From: CAYOWQ01 sp964407695
GTDB lineage: Bacteria; Planctomycetota; Phycisphaerae; Phycisphaerales; SM1A02
Length of the DNA stretch: 64,000 nucleotides
Assembly (NCBI GenBank): GCA_964407695.1
Contig: CAYOWQ010000002.1
Span: forward strand, 310,001 to 374,000
Reading direction: 5' to 3'
Shown one piece after another: positions 16,159 through 24,444 of the stretch; position 1 is the stretch's first letter; each line of letters starts with the position of its first letter. The position numbers were made by a program, and so were the translations under genes. The notes beneath the pieces were generated by a model. It worked only from the letters and a program-made list of their open reading frames with translations. It did no database searches and was not told where the DNA came from.

Positions 16159-18831
16159 ATGGCTTCAAAGAGCGCCAAAACTCAAACAAAACCCAAAAAA
16201 TCGCCCCCGGCTGCTGAGAAAAGGAAATCCGGCAGCGGGAAGCAACTTGTGATCGTCGAGTCGCCCGCCAAGGCGAAGACCATCAATAAATATCTCGGGC
16301 CTGATTTCGTCGTGAAAGCGTCGGTCGGGCACGTCCGCGATCTTCCTGAGCGGGCTCCCAAAGGCGTCAAGCAGCCCGTTCCCGGCGTCGACATCGAACA
16401 CGACTTCCAGCCGACCTATGAGGTTCTCTCAGGCAAGAAGAAAACCGTCAGTGAACTGAAGAAGGCGGCAAAGGATGCGGCCGAGATCTGGTTTGCCACC
16501 GATCTTGACCGCGAGGGCGAAGCGATCGCGTGGCACTTATCGCAAGAACTGGGAATCGAGCCGTCCTCGGCGAAGCGCGTCATCTTTAACGCCATCACCA
16601 AAACCGAGATTCAGAAGGCCTTCTCCCATCCAATCCCAATCGATGAGTACAAGGTCAACGCTCAGCAGGCTCGCCGGATACTTGACCGCATCGTGGGCTA
16701 CCAGGTCTCTCCCCTGCTGTGGAAGAAAGTTCAAAGCGGTTTGAGCGCCGGCCGCGTTCAGTCCGTTGCCGTTCGGCTGATTGTGGAACGGGAGCGCGAG
16801 ATCCGCGCGTTTGTACCGGATGAGACCTGGCGCGTGCAGGCTCGATTCACGCTGGACGAATCCATCGTGGCCTCGCTTCATGCGCGATGGTCGCAACTGA
16901 TGCAGACCCGGGATGAGAAGGGGAACGCTCCGACACTGAAGGCGCAAAACGCGTGGCTGGAAGAGCATCGTTGCGTCAAGGCTGAGCTCGTCGAAATTCA
17001 GGGCAATAAGTTCGAACTCGAGCAGAAGGCCGGCAAGGCCGACGCCCCATCCGTGGATCTGACGCCGCGAGTGGTGAGCGTGGCCGAAGCCTGCGGGCTC
17101 GTCGACATCAAGACAACGTCAACCCCGAACGAGGATGGCAAGGGCCAGGAGTCGGTGATTCGAACCGTGACCGGTCGCCCGAGTCCGGGTGTTCGCTACG
17201 CCGTGACGTCAATTGAAACCCGGCGCACAACGACCCGCCCACCGGGCCCCTTCATCACATCCTCGCTTCAGGTTGCGGCGTCCACGTATCTCTCATTCAG
17301 TGCTGACCGCACGATGCGCGTCGCCCAGGACCTGTACGAAGGCGTCGACCTTCCCGGGGAAGGGCAAATCGGCCTGATCACCTACATGCGAACCGATTCA
17401 ACGCACCTCTCCGGCGATGCGTTGAACATGGTTCGGTCCTACATCGGCGACCATCTCGGTAAGGACTATCTGCCCGACTCGCCGAACTTCTTCGGTTCGT
17501 CAAACAAGTCCGCGCAGGAAGCACACGAGGCGATTCGACCGACCGATGTGCTGCGCACGCCCGACAGCGTCCGCTCCGCGTTGACCGAAGACCAGTACAA
17601 GCTCTACCGCCTGATCTGGAACCGATTCGTGGCCTGCCAGATGACCTCCGCTGAGTGGGATTCCACCTCGGTGCTGCTGACGCGCGACGACCAAAAGACC
17701 GGTGCTGTCTTCAAGGCCAATGGCCGTGTGCTCGTTTTCGACGGCTTCTACAAGGTCACCGGCGTTCCCACCGGCTCGGATGAATTGACATTGCCGGACG
17801 TTGCCGAAAAGACACCGCTGTGGCCCTTCTCGATCGACCCCGAGCAGCGATTCTCCAGCCCGCCGCCGCGGTACTCGGAAGCATCGCTCGTGAAGACCCT
17901 CGAATCGGAGGGCATTGGCCGACCGTCCACCTACGCCTCAATCATCCGCGTGATTCAGGATCGCCAATACGTCGAGCAGTTGGACCGGCGATTCCACGCC
18001 ACCGATCTGGGTGAGGTCGTGACCGACAAGCTGATCGAAGGCTTCCCGCACCTGATGGATCCCAGCTACACGCGGCAGATGGAAACCGATCTCGACAAGA
18101 TCGAGGACCAGCACACCGACTGGGTTGACATGCTGAAGGCCTTCTACGCCGATTTCTCGGAAGCCCTTTCCCACGCTGCCGAGAACATGACCCATGCCAA
18201 GGCAGAGGCCCGGCCCGCGCCTTACGCCTGCCCCAAGTGCGGAAGCAGAACGGTGTATCGATTCGGTCGCAACGGCCGATTCCTCTCCTGTGGCGCCTAC
18301 CCCGCCTGCGAATTCGCCGCACCGATCGACAAGGAAGGCACGCCGCGACTTGAAGAACGGGTGAATGTCGCCTGCCCCGAAGATGGCTCGCAGATGGTCC
18401 TTCGGACGGGGCGGTTCGGTCCCTTCCTGGCCAGTGTCAACTACCCCAAGACCAAGTACATCATCAATGTCGATCGCAAGGGACGATTGAAGTATCCGTC
18501 GCCACCCGCGCTGCTGACGGACCTTTCCTGTCCCAAGTGCGCTTCGCCCATGAACCTTCGATCCGGTAAACGCGGCCCATGGCTCGGCTGTTCGAAGTTT
18601 CCGAAATGCCGTGGCCGCGAATCGTGGAACAAGATCGATGAGGCCAGGCAGAAGGTCCTGGTGGCCGAGTTGGAATCCCACGAGAAGAAGAACCCGAAGG
18701 TCGTCATCCGCACCCTCGACGGAAAGGTGATTCCCGACGGAACCCCGATCGCCGATCTCACTGTTCCCGGGGGGGCAATGGAGCTTGCGATTCACCCCGA
18801 GGCTGCACAGAAGGTCCGCCGGTCCGCCTGA
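16159..18831 (+). CDS. topA: DNA topoisomerase I (type IA)
   Basis: An 890-residue enzyme that relaxes negative supercoils. After a Lys-rich N-terminal extension of about 25 residues comes the Toprim domain (QLVIVESPAKAKTINKYLG; FATDLDREGEAIAWHL). The catalytic tyrosine is Tyr409 in LITYMRTDSTHLS. That is about 90 residues later than in E. coli; the N-terminal extension explains part of this and a charged insertion at roughly residues 240-340 the rest. The C-terminus has three zinc-ribbon-like modules starting YACPKCGS, VACPEDGS and LSCPKCAS. The middle one has lost most cysteines. It follows miaA by 62 bp. Confidence 0.96.
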   Translation: MASKSAKTQTKPKKSPPAAEKRKSGSGKQLVIVESPAKAKTINKYLGPDFVVKASVGHVRDLPERAPKGVKQPVPGVDIEHDFQPTYEVLSGKKKTVSELKKAAKDAAEIWFATDLDREGEAIAWHLSQELGIEPSSAKRVIFNAITKTEIQKAFSHPIPIDEYKVNAQQARRILDRIVGYQVSPLLWKKVQSGLSAGRVQSVAVRLIVEREREIRAFVPDETWRVQARFTLDESIVASLHARWSQLMQTRDEKGNAPTLKAQNAWLEEHRCVKAELVEIQGNKFELEQKAGKADAPSVDLTPRVVSVAEACGLVDIKTTSTPNEDGKGQESVIRTVTGRPSPGVRYAVTSIETRRTTTRPPGPFITSSLQVAASTYLSFSADRTMRVAQDLYEGVDLPGEGQIGLITYMRTDSTHLSGDALNMVRSYIGDHLGKDYLPDSPNFFGSSNKSAQEAHEAIRPTDVLRTPDSVRSALTEDQYKLYRLIWNRFVACQMTSAEWDSTSVLLTRDDQKTGAVFKANGRVLVFDGFYKVTGVPTGSDELTLPDVAEKTPLWPFSIDPEQRFSSPPPRYSEASLVKTLESEGIGRPSTYASIIRVIQDRQYVEQLDRRFHATDLGEVVTDKLIEGFPHLMDPSYTRQMETDLDKIEDQHTDWVDMLKAFYADFSEALSHAAENMTHAKAEARPAPYACPKCGSRTVYRFGRNGRFLSCGAYPACEFAAPIDKEGTPRLEERVNVACPEDGSQMVLRTGRFGPFLASVNYPKTKYIINVDRKGRLKYPSPPALLTDLSCPKCASPMNLRSGKRGPWLGCSKFPKCRGRESWNKIDEARQKVLVAELESHEKKNPKVVIRTLDGKVIPDGTPIADLTVPGGAMELAIHPEAAQKVRRSA

Positions 18832-18844
18832 CCGCCGGTTCGAG

Positions 18845-18850
18845 TACGAT
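18845..18850 (+). promoter_or_regulatory. -10-like TACGAT, 7 bp before the methyltransferase start
   Basis: TACGAT is followed by 7 bp and the ATG at 18858, with no Shine-Dalgarno in between. It lies just after the topA stop. Confidence 0.4.
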
Positions 18851-18857
18851 CTCGTCA

Positions 18858-19625
18858 ATGTCGCACAGCGCACGATGGTGGGAGTCGTTTTTCGACCGCG
18901 CCTATGCGGATCATCTGCTGCGGCCGCGTGATGAAGCTCGGCTGGACTCCATTCTCGATGTGATCCTCCGGATGGCGGATCTCGGCCCGGGCTCAGTACT
19001 CTTCGACCAGTGTTGCGGTGTTGGCCGGCTCAGCATTCCGTTGGCTCGTCGGGGCCTACGCATCATCGGGGTCGAACTCTCGAAGGACTACGTTGACGAC
19101 GCAGACGCCGCCGCTCGCGCTGAGTCTCTCCCATGCAGCTTTCATCAGGCCGATGCCTATTCCTTCGTCACCCCGGATTCCTGCGATGCAGCCATCAACT
19201 GGTTCTCATCATGGGGCTATCACGATGATGATCGTGTGAATCTCAAGATGCTTGAGCGAGCGTATGAATCGCTGCGGCCGGGTGGCTGTTTCCTTCTCGA
19301 GCTTTACAGCGTGACCTCCGCCATCGCTCGCTTTCAAGCGAGCATGATCGAGCGACCTTCGGCCACGGAGGCCGACGGAATCATCGTGCTCATCGAAACG
19401 CAGCCCGATTTCGTGAACGGCATGATGCGCAGCGTTTGGACATGGATGTATCCGGATGGCCGGCGCGACTCGCGGCACGTTGCCACTCGAATGATGCTGC
19501 CCGATCAGATCATCCGTCTGCTTAACGAAGCCGGTTTCCGCAACGTCGAGTTGTTCGACGAGGGGGGCGGTGCGTTCTCGCTTCGCTCCAGCCGGTGCCT
19601 CTTTCGGGCCATGCGACCGGCCTGA
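18858..19625 (+). CDS. SAM-dependent methyltransferase, class I
   Basis: A 255-residue methyltransferase with the Rossmann fold. Motif I is VLFDQCCGVGRLSIPLARRG, and the acidic end of strand 2 is in GVELSKDYVDDA. SCDAAINWFSSWGYHDDD and LRPGGCFLLEL mark the later strands. It resembles small-molecule methyltransferases of the UbiE/Methyltransf_25 type; the substrate is unknown. The opposite-strand PilZ-receiver gene ends 3 bp beyond its stop, so the two are tightly convergent. Confidence 0.85.
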   Translation: MSHSARWWESFFDRAYADHLLRPRDEARLDSILDVILRMADLGPGSVLFDQCCGVGRLSIPLARRGLRIIGVELSKDYVDDADAAARAESLPCSFHQADAYSFVTPDSCDAAINWFSSWGYHDDDRVNLKMLERAYESLRPGGCFLLELYSVTSAIARFQASMIERPSATEADGIIVLIETQPDFVNGMMRSVWTWMYPDGRRDSRHVATRMMLPDQIIRLLNEAGFRNVELFDEGGGAFSLRSSRCLFRAMRPA

Positions 19626-19627
19626 GG

Positions 19628-20824
19628 TCAGGTGATGATCTTGCGGCCGACGCCGGGCTCTTTTTCCGAACCCGTTCCCGAGCGTGTTGAGACCTGTCGG
19701 CAAAGGATTCCCAGCCTCCGCAAGGCGGATGCCGATTCCTGGATCGACATGCTGGCATCGAGCATGCGCAGAGAGTCCGATGCCGCCGCACCAAGCGAAG
19801 TGAATCCATATCCGCCGGCCGAACCCTTGACCTGAAGGCAGAGCTCCCTGACGGCGGGAACGTCCTCCTTCATGATGGCGGAGTCGAGGTGGCCCGCGAT
19901 GGTCCGTACCTGGCTGATGTAGCCCCGAATGAGTTCGAGCATTCCGGGTTGGTCCTCGACCGTGCTGAAGAGGCAGTCACCGGAGGCGATGGCGCCCGTT
20001 TCGCGATGGAGCCGACCCAGCAGATTCATCAGATCGACCTGAGAATACGGCTTTCCGAGTACGTAGCTTGCCCCCTCCTTCTTGGCGCGCCCAACGGGAT
20101 CGCCGCCGCTCTCGGCGGTGACAATGACCATCGGCCCGTTGAACTTCATCTCGCGGAGCTTGCGGATGACGTCCTCGCACGGATACTTTCCGACCCGCAG
20201 TTCGACGAATGCCATGTCGACGCGATGTGCCTTCACCTTCTTCACGACATCGTCAAGCGACTTGGCGATCACCAGGGTGATGCCGGTCTCCCTGGTGAAG
20301 TGCGCAAAGAGCTGGCTGTCTGCATCTGAGGCATCGACGAGCAGCACCGTGCCTCGAAGATCTGTTGGTCTCTGGAATTCCCCCTCAGACCCGGAGTCGC
20401 CGCCGGGCTCGTGAAGAAACTCCTGCACGTCGAGCTTGCGATCGAACTGGACGCCGATCTCGTGAATGTGGTCGCGAACGTGTCGACAGGAACGAACCGT
20501 ACCCTGAATGGTCAACTCCGATCCCTGTCGCCGGGCAAGCCGAATCTTGCACCGTGACCGGGTATGAATGTAGCCGCCGTGAAGGAACGACATTCCTCCC
20601 GATGAGATATTGCGGGTAATCACCTGCAGGTTGGAGATCCCCCCGGCCGGGTGCTCGATGGAAATGAGCATCTGGGCGTCACGAAACTCCACGCGCCGTT
20701 CGGATCTTTTGTTGTCGTCCTGTCCCCCTTCAACGTTCTTCGATCCACGGTCCATGTGATCGAGAAGGTTCTTGCGCTGACCGTCGTTGAGACGAAGATT
20801 GTTGACGAAGTGGTTATTGGGCAT
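19628..20824 (-). CDS. PilZ - pseudo-receiver - pseudo-HPt signalling protein
   Basis: A 398-residue soluble protein with three domains. PilZ at about 40-130 has RSERRVEFR and NISSGGMSF, the arginine and (D/N)xSxxG motifs for c-di-GMP. A receiver-like domain at about 157-275 keeps Lys258 (VLGKPYS) but has Glu208 (FVELRVG) where the phosphoacceptor Asp should be, and VDAS in place of the acidic DD pair. An HPt-like helix at about 290-370 has CLQVKGSAGGYGF, with Leu330 at the usual phospho-His position. Both phosphotransfer sites therefore look dead or mimic a fixed state, leaving c-di-GMP as the likely input. GGAG lies 7 bp before the ATG. Confidence 0.83.
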   Translation of the reverse strand: MPNNHFVNNLRLNDGQRKNLLDHMDRGSKNVEGGQDDNKRSERRVEFRDAQMLISIEHPAGGISNLQVITRNISSGGMSFLHGGYIHTRSRCKIRLARRQGSELTIQGTVRSCRHVRDHIHEIGVQFDRKLDVQEFLHEPGGDSGSEGEFQRPTDLRGTVLLVDASDADSQLFAHFTRETGITLVIAKSLDDVVKKVKAHRVDMAFVELRVGKYPCEDVIRKLREMKFNGPMVIVTAESGGDPVGRAKKEGASYVLGKPYSQVDLMNLLGRLHRETGAIASGDCLFSTVEDQPGMLELIRGYISQVRTIAGHLDSAIMKEDVPAVRELCLQVKGSAGGYGFTSLGAAASDSLRMLDASMSIQESASALRRLGILCRQVSTRSGTGSEKEPGVGRKIIT

Positions 20825-20937
20825 CGAACGACTCCAGCCTGTTTCCTCCTATCGTCATGAATTGGGCACTGCCTGAGTCCGGGAAGCCGAGTTCGAGAAG
20901 CCGCCGAGGCCGATTCGAAACCAACGGTGGTGCGGCT

Positions 20938-20943
20938 TACAAT
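20938..20943 (+). promoter_or_regulatory. -10-like TACAAT, 8 bp before ispG
   Basis: TACAAT (5 of 6 to TATAAT) ends 8 bp before the ATG at 20952; no Shine-Dalgarno fits between. A leaderless start is likely. Confidence 0.5.
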
Positions 20944-20951
20944 GTCGGTCC

Positions 20952-22205
20952 ATGCATTCCAGGCGACCTACCCGTGCCGTTCGAGTCGGCGATTCTCGTG
21001 TTGGTTATTTGACCATCGGCGGCGATGGCCCGGTGGCCGTGCAGACCATGACCGCCGGCTATACCTACGACATCGACAACTGCGTCGCCGAGATCAACCG
21101 CTACGCCAAGGCCGGGGCCGACATCGTTCGGGTGGCGGTGCCGGAACGCAAGGACACCGAGGCCCTGGTCGAAATCCTCAAGCAGACGTCGGTGCCGATC
21201 GTGGCCGATGTGCACTTCCACTACAAGCGTGCTCTTGAAGCGGTCGAAGCCGGCGTCCACAAGATCCGCCTCAACCCCGGCAACATCTCCGATCGCGACC
21301 AGGTCAATGCCGTCATCGACGCCTGCAAGGAGCGCGGCATACCGATCCGTGTCGGCGTCAATGAAGGCTCCATCATCGAGCGCAAAGACAAGCAGAAGCG
21401 CCTTGAGGAGCTCGGCAAGTATTTCGCCGGCCATCGCTCCGGCCACCTCATGGCCATCATGATCGCCAAGCTCGAAGAGTACATGGACATCTTCGAAGCC
21501 CGTGACTTCCATGACGTCGTCATCAGCGCCAAGTCGATGGACCCCGCCCTGTGCATCGACGTCTACACCGAAATTTCCCAGCGCTTCGACTATCCGCTCC
21601 ATCTCGGCGTGACCCACGCCGGACCCAAGACCACCGGCGCCATTCGCAGCGTCGTCGCCCTCGGCACGCTTCTGGCCAACGGCATCGGCGACACCGTGCG
21701 CATTTCGTACGCCTCCGATCACATCGACGAAGTGAAGGACGCCCTCGAAATTCTCTACTGCCTTGGCCTGCGAACCCGCCGCGGCGCTGAACTCATCGCC
21801 TGCCCCACCTGCGGCCGCATTCAGGTCGACCTGTTCACCCTTGTGCAGGAGGTCAACCGCAAGCTCGAGAACGAGATCACACTGCCGATCAAGGTGGCGG
21901 TCATGGGCTGCGTCGTCAACGGTCCGGGCGAGGCGGAAGGCGCGGATGTCGCCGTGTTTGCGGGCGATCGCCGCGGCATCATCTATGTTCAGGGCGAGCG
22001 CGTCGCCAACGTGCCCGAGGAGGAGATTCTCGATCGCCTCCTGCACGAATGCCGTGAATTCGAAGGCAAAGTCCGTCGCGGTGAAGCCAAGCTTGGCGAG
22101 AAGGTTGTCGAGATCATTCCGCCCGACCCGATCGGCGAACTGGGCTCCGGGCATGCGAAGATCACCGCGGGCCTCGTGGATCGGGTCACCGTCGGCGGGG
22201 TGTAA
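20952..22205 (+). CDS. ispG: 4-hydroxy-3-methylbut-2-enyl diphosphate synthase
   Basis: A 417-residue 4Fe-4S enzyme that makes HMBPP in the MEP isoprenoid pathway. The TIM-barrel part shows VAVQTMTAGYTYD, PIVADVHFHYKRALEAVEAG and KIRLNPGNI. The C-terminal cluster-binding domain has ACPTCGR, MGCVVNGPGEA and the intervening helix, giving the three cluster cysteines. The region LHLGVTHAGPKTTGAIRSV is also typical. The length fits the bacterial two-domain form. It works between dxs (27.6 kb) and the prenyl synthase (26.6 kb), although the three are separate transcription units. Confidence 0.97.
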   Translation: MHSRRPTRAVRVGDSRVGYLTIGGDGPVAVQTMTAGYTYDIDNCVAEINRYAKAGADIVRVAVPERKDTEALVEILKQTSVPIVADVHFHYKRALEAVEAGVHKIRLNPGNISDRDQVNAVIDACKERGIPIRVGVNEGSIIERKDKQKRLEELGKYFAGHRSGHLMAIMIAKLEEYMDIFEARDFHDVVISAKSMDPALCIDVYTEISQRFDYPLHLGVTHAGPKTTGAIRSVVALGTLLANGIGDTVRISYASDHIDEVKDALEILYCLGLRTRRGAELIACPTCGRIQVDLFTLVQEVNRKLENEITLPIKVAVMGCVVNGPGEAEGADVAVFAGDRRGIIYVQGERVANVPEEEILDRLLHECREFEGKVRRGEAKLGEKVVEIIPPDPIGELGSGHAKITAGLVDRVTVGGV

Positions 22206-22256
22206 AGCCCGCATTCAGCCGTATTGACGGATCGACCGGAATGTGACGGTGAAGCC

Positions 22257-22991
22257 CTACGCCACCCGCACTTCTTCCACGAGCCTGACTTCGCCTTCCT
22301 CGTCAGTTTCGATCATTCCCACTTCCCGAAGCGCCGAAAGCGCTGCGCCCTGTTCCGCCTGTTTCTTCGACGGGCCCCAGCACGGCGGGTATCGCTTCGC
22401 CCCGATCTCCACGCACACCTCAAAGCACTTGGCGTGGTCGGGTCCCTTCTCATCCAGGACAACATAGGCCGGCGGCGACCACCCCCGCTGCTGGGCGGTC
22501 TGCTGCAACACGGACTTGAAATTGCACTGGTGTCCAAGTTTCACCGCCTGACGAATCTTCGGACCCATGTGCGCCATAATGAACTCTCGGGCCGGCTCCA
22601 GCCCGCCGTCGAGAAACAAGGCCCCGATCAAGGATTCAAACACCGCCGCGGCCAGCGACATCGGCAGCTGCGTGTGATGGTCCATTCCCTTCCCGAGCGC
22701 CAGAAGGTCGCTCAGGCCGATCTCCTCCGCAACCGAAGCGCACGTCGCCCGGCTGACCACGCTTGACTTGATCTTGGTCAGGTCCCCCTCCAGAAGGTCC
22801 GGATAACTTCCATAGAGAAAATCGCAGACCACCATGCCCAAGACGGCGTCGCCCAGGAACTCCAGCCGTTCGTTGCTGGCCAGGCGATTGGACGCGGTTG
22901 AAGCATGGGTCAGGGCAAGAGCGAGGAGCTTCTTGTCCTTGAAGCGGTGCTTCAGCCGCCGTTCAGCCTTCAGAATGATCTTGCGATCCAT
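22257..22991 (-). CDS. rnc: Ribonuclease III
   Basis: A 244-residue dsRNA endonuclease for rRNA and mRNA processing. The catalytic signature NERLEFLGDAVLGMVV and the second acidic site in AAAVFESLIGALFLDGG form the nuclease domain. The C-terminal dsRBD runs from NFKSVLQQTAQQRGWSPPAY to GPSKKQAEQGAALSAL. I start at ATG 22991 (MDRKIILKAERRLKH), which matches normal RNase III N-termini. The frame continues 52 codons upstream to 23147 with unrelated G/R/S-rich sequence, and neither start has a clear Shine-Dalgarno. It is divergent from rpmH. Confidence 0.94.
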   Translation of the reverse strand: MDRKIILKAERRLKHRFKDKKLLALALTHASTASNRLASNERLEFLGDAVLGMVVCDFLYGSYPDLLEGDLTKIKSSVVSRATCASVAEEIGLSDLLALGKGMDHHTQLPMSLAAAVFESLIGALFLDGGLEPAREFIMAHMGPKIRQAVKLGHQCNFKSVLQQTAQQRGWSPPAYVVLDEKGPDHAKCFEVCVEIGAKRYPPCWGPSKKQAEQGAALSALREVGMIETDEEGEVRLVEEVRVA

Positions 22992-23196
22992 AAGCCAGAA
23001 ATCCGCACGGCTGAATGCCGTGAAAAACCTGCGCCCGGGCTTCCGGGGCCCGCGGCCAAGCCCCCCGGATGAATCGGCTTCTGAGTGGGTTTTCTCGACG
23101 CCAAATTCGGTGCCGTCGCGAAAACTCATCCAGCGAGTCGATCTCAATGCCCAGTATAGGTCGAAATTCGCGAAATCGAAGCGAATTCTCAGCCTC

Positions 23197-23225
23197 TCGA
23201 CTTCGGGGCGGGTCCCGAGTACACT
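23197..23225 (+). promoter_or_regulatory. Sigma70-type promoter of rpmH
   Basis: TCGACT at 23197-23202 and TACACT at 23220-23225 are separated by 17 bp. The start codon of rpmH is 36 bp after the -10, so this transcript has a leader, with AGAAAGAG ahead of the ATG. Confidence 0.55.
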
Positions 23226-23260
23226 ATCGACCCTTACGAGCCTAGAAAGAGCCCGCCGCC

Positions 23261-23398
23261 ATGCATTACCCGCACAAGGTCAGCCGCATCAAGAAAGTCC
23301 GGAAAGTCGGCTTCCGCGCCCGTATGCGAACTCGCAAGGGCCGAAAGATCATTAACCGTCGCCGCCGTCTCGGCCGCCGGGTCGTCACGACGAGTTGA
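23261..23398 (+). CDS. rpmH: Ribosomal protein bL34
   Basis: A 45-residue, strongly basic protein of the large ribosomal subunit. The core GFRARMRTRKGRKIINRRRR is diagnostic of bL34, and the start MHYPHKVSRIKKVRKV replaces the more common MKRTYQPS-type start. In most bacteria rpmH is followed by rnpA and yidC near dnaA; here it is followed by aroK and preceded by a divergent rnc, so the usual cluster is broken up. The next gene's ATG is 41 bp downstream. The identity is clear despite the small size. Confidence 0.93.
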   Translation: MHYPHKVSRIKKVRKVGFRARMRTRKGRKIINRRRRLGRRVVTTS

Positions 23399-23439
23399 TC
23401 TCGTCAGTCGACCACGTAGGTGCGGGTCGAACTCCTTCC

Positions 23440-23970
23440 ATGAAAGTCGTCCTGATCGGGGCTCGCGCATCGGGCAAAACCACGCTCGGCGCTGCGCTGG
23501 CTGACCGTCTCGGATGGCCATTCTTCGATCTCGACGATGCGGTGCGCAGTTTGTTCCATGGACGGTCCGTTTCAGAGATCTGGCATGACGTTGGGGAGTC
23601 TGGTTGGCGCGAGAGCGAATTCAAAGCGCTGGTTCCTCTGCTTCGCCGCAGCGGCGATGCGATCATTGCCCTCGGAGGCGGCGCGGTCACAAACCCTGAC
23701 GTCTGTGAGCTCCTGAAATGGCACACGAATGACGGCTCACGCAGGGTCGTGCTGCTTCGATGCGAGGGCCCAGCGTTGGCCGAACGTTTGCGCTGTGATC
23801 CAGGAGATCGTCCAAGCCTGACCGGTCGGCCGATCGCGGAGGAGGTGGAAGCGGTGCTGCGCCAAAGACTGCCCTTGTATCAATCACTCGCCCAGGCCAC
23901 CGTGGACACGACCGGCCTCAGCGTCAAAGACGCCTTGGAAGGTCTCCACCGAGCCATCAACGATCTTTGA
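23440..23970 (+). CDS. aroK: Shikimate kinase
   Basis: A 176-residue P-loop kinase that phosphorylates shikimate for aromatic amino acid synthesis. Walker A is GARASGKTTLG, the shikimate-binding Asp is in FFDLDDAV, LGGGAV precedes the helix before the lid, and the lid arginine is in DRPSLTGRP. SVSEIWHDVGESGWRESE matches the family helix after strand 2. I start at ATG 23440 (MKVVLIG); the frame reaches further upstream, into rpmH. It is probably co-transcribed with rpmH, and is convergent with a PilZ gene 11 bp away. Confidence 0.93.
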   Translation: MKVVLIGARASGKTTLGAALADRLGWPFFDLDDAVRSLFHGRSVSEIWHDVGESGWRESEFKALVPLLRRSGDAIIALGGGAVTNPDVCELLKWHTNDGSRRVVLLRCEGPALAERLRCDPGDRPSLTGRPIAEEVEAVLRQRLPLYQSLAQATVDTTGLSVKDALEGLHRAINDL

Positions 23971-23981
23971 GAGGTCGTGGC

Positions 23982-24383
23982 TCAGGCGGCCCGATACAGG
24001 ACGCCGCTGCCCAGGTATCGGCAGAGCCGTTGAAAATCCGATTCGGACCGAAAAGACGTGAATCGAATGGCCATGCGCCGGGCCGCCGGATCATCCTCGT
24101 CGTCGTTCACCCACACGACCGGCCCGTCGACTTCGATCCGCTCCACCCCACCGGGCAGCTCAAACGTCGCATGGACGACGTCCCCCGGCTGAAATCCTTG
24201 ATCCAGTTCGATTCGGGCCCCGGCGATGGAGATGTCATACGCATGTCCGGCAACGGGTTCCGACCCTTCCTGCCCTTGTCCTGCGGCAACCACCGACACC
24301 GCGGTGTACATCGGCGCCAGCGCGAAGCGCTCAAACTGCCTCTGATTCCGTGAGTTCATGGTCGACATAGGGTTCACGTCCAC
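23982..24383 (-). CDS. Single-domain PilZ protein
   Basis: A 133-residue protein made almost wholly of a PilZ domain, a c-di-GMP receptor. RQFERF is the N-terminal arginine motif (weakened from RxxxR, as QRQFER) and YDISIAGARIEL is the DxSxxG motif. The C-terminal strands include PVVWVNDDED and MAIRFTSF. The start is GTG at 24383 with AAGGAGG 12 bp before it; ATG codons 5 and 8 codons on are alternatives. It is the second PilZ protein within 5 kb, after the one at 19628. Possible outputs include the type IV pilus-like operon at 32-49 kb, which is inference. Confidence 0.84.
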   Translation of the reverse strand: MDVNPMSTMNSRNQRQFERFALAPMYTAVSVVAAGQGQEGSEPVAGHAYDISIAGARIELDQGFQPGDVVHATFELPGGVERIEVDGPVVWVNDDEDDPAARRMAIRFTSFRSESDFQRLCRYLGSGVLYRAA

Positions 24384-24444
24384 AATGGTCGGTACCCTCC
24401 TTATCGACCGGCCCGGATTCTAACTTGAGATCCCGACGATTGGC

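Noticed and set aside
20937..22214. 425-codon open frame on the minus strand
   Set aside because: It is the antisense of ispG, which has clear family motifs.
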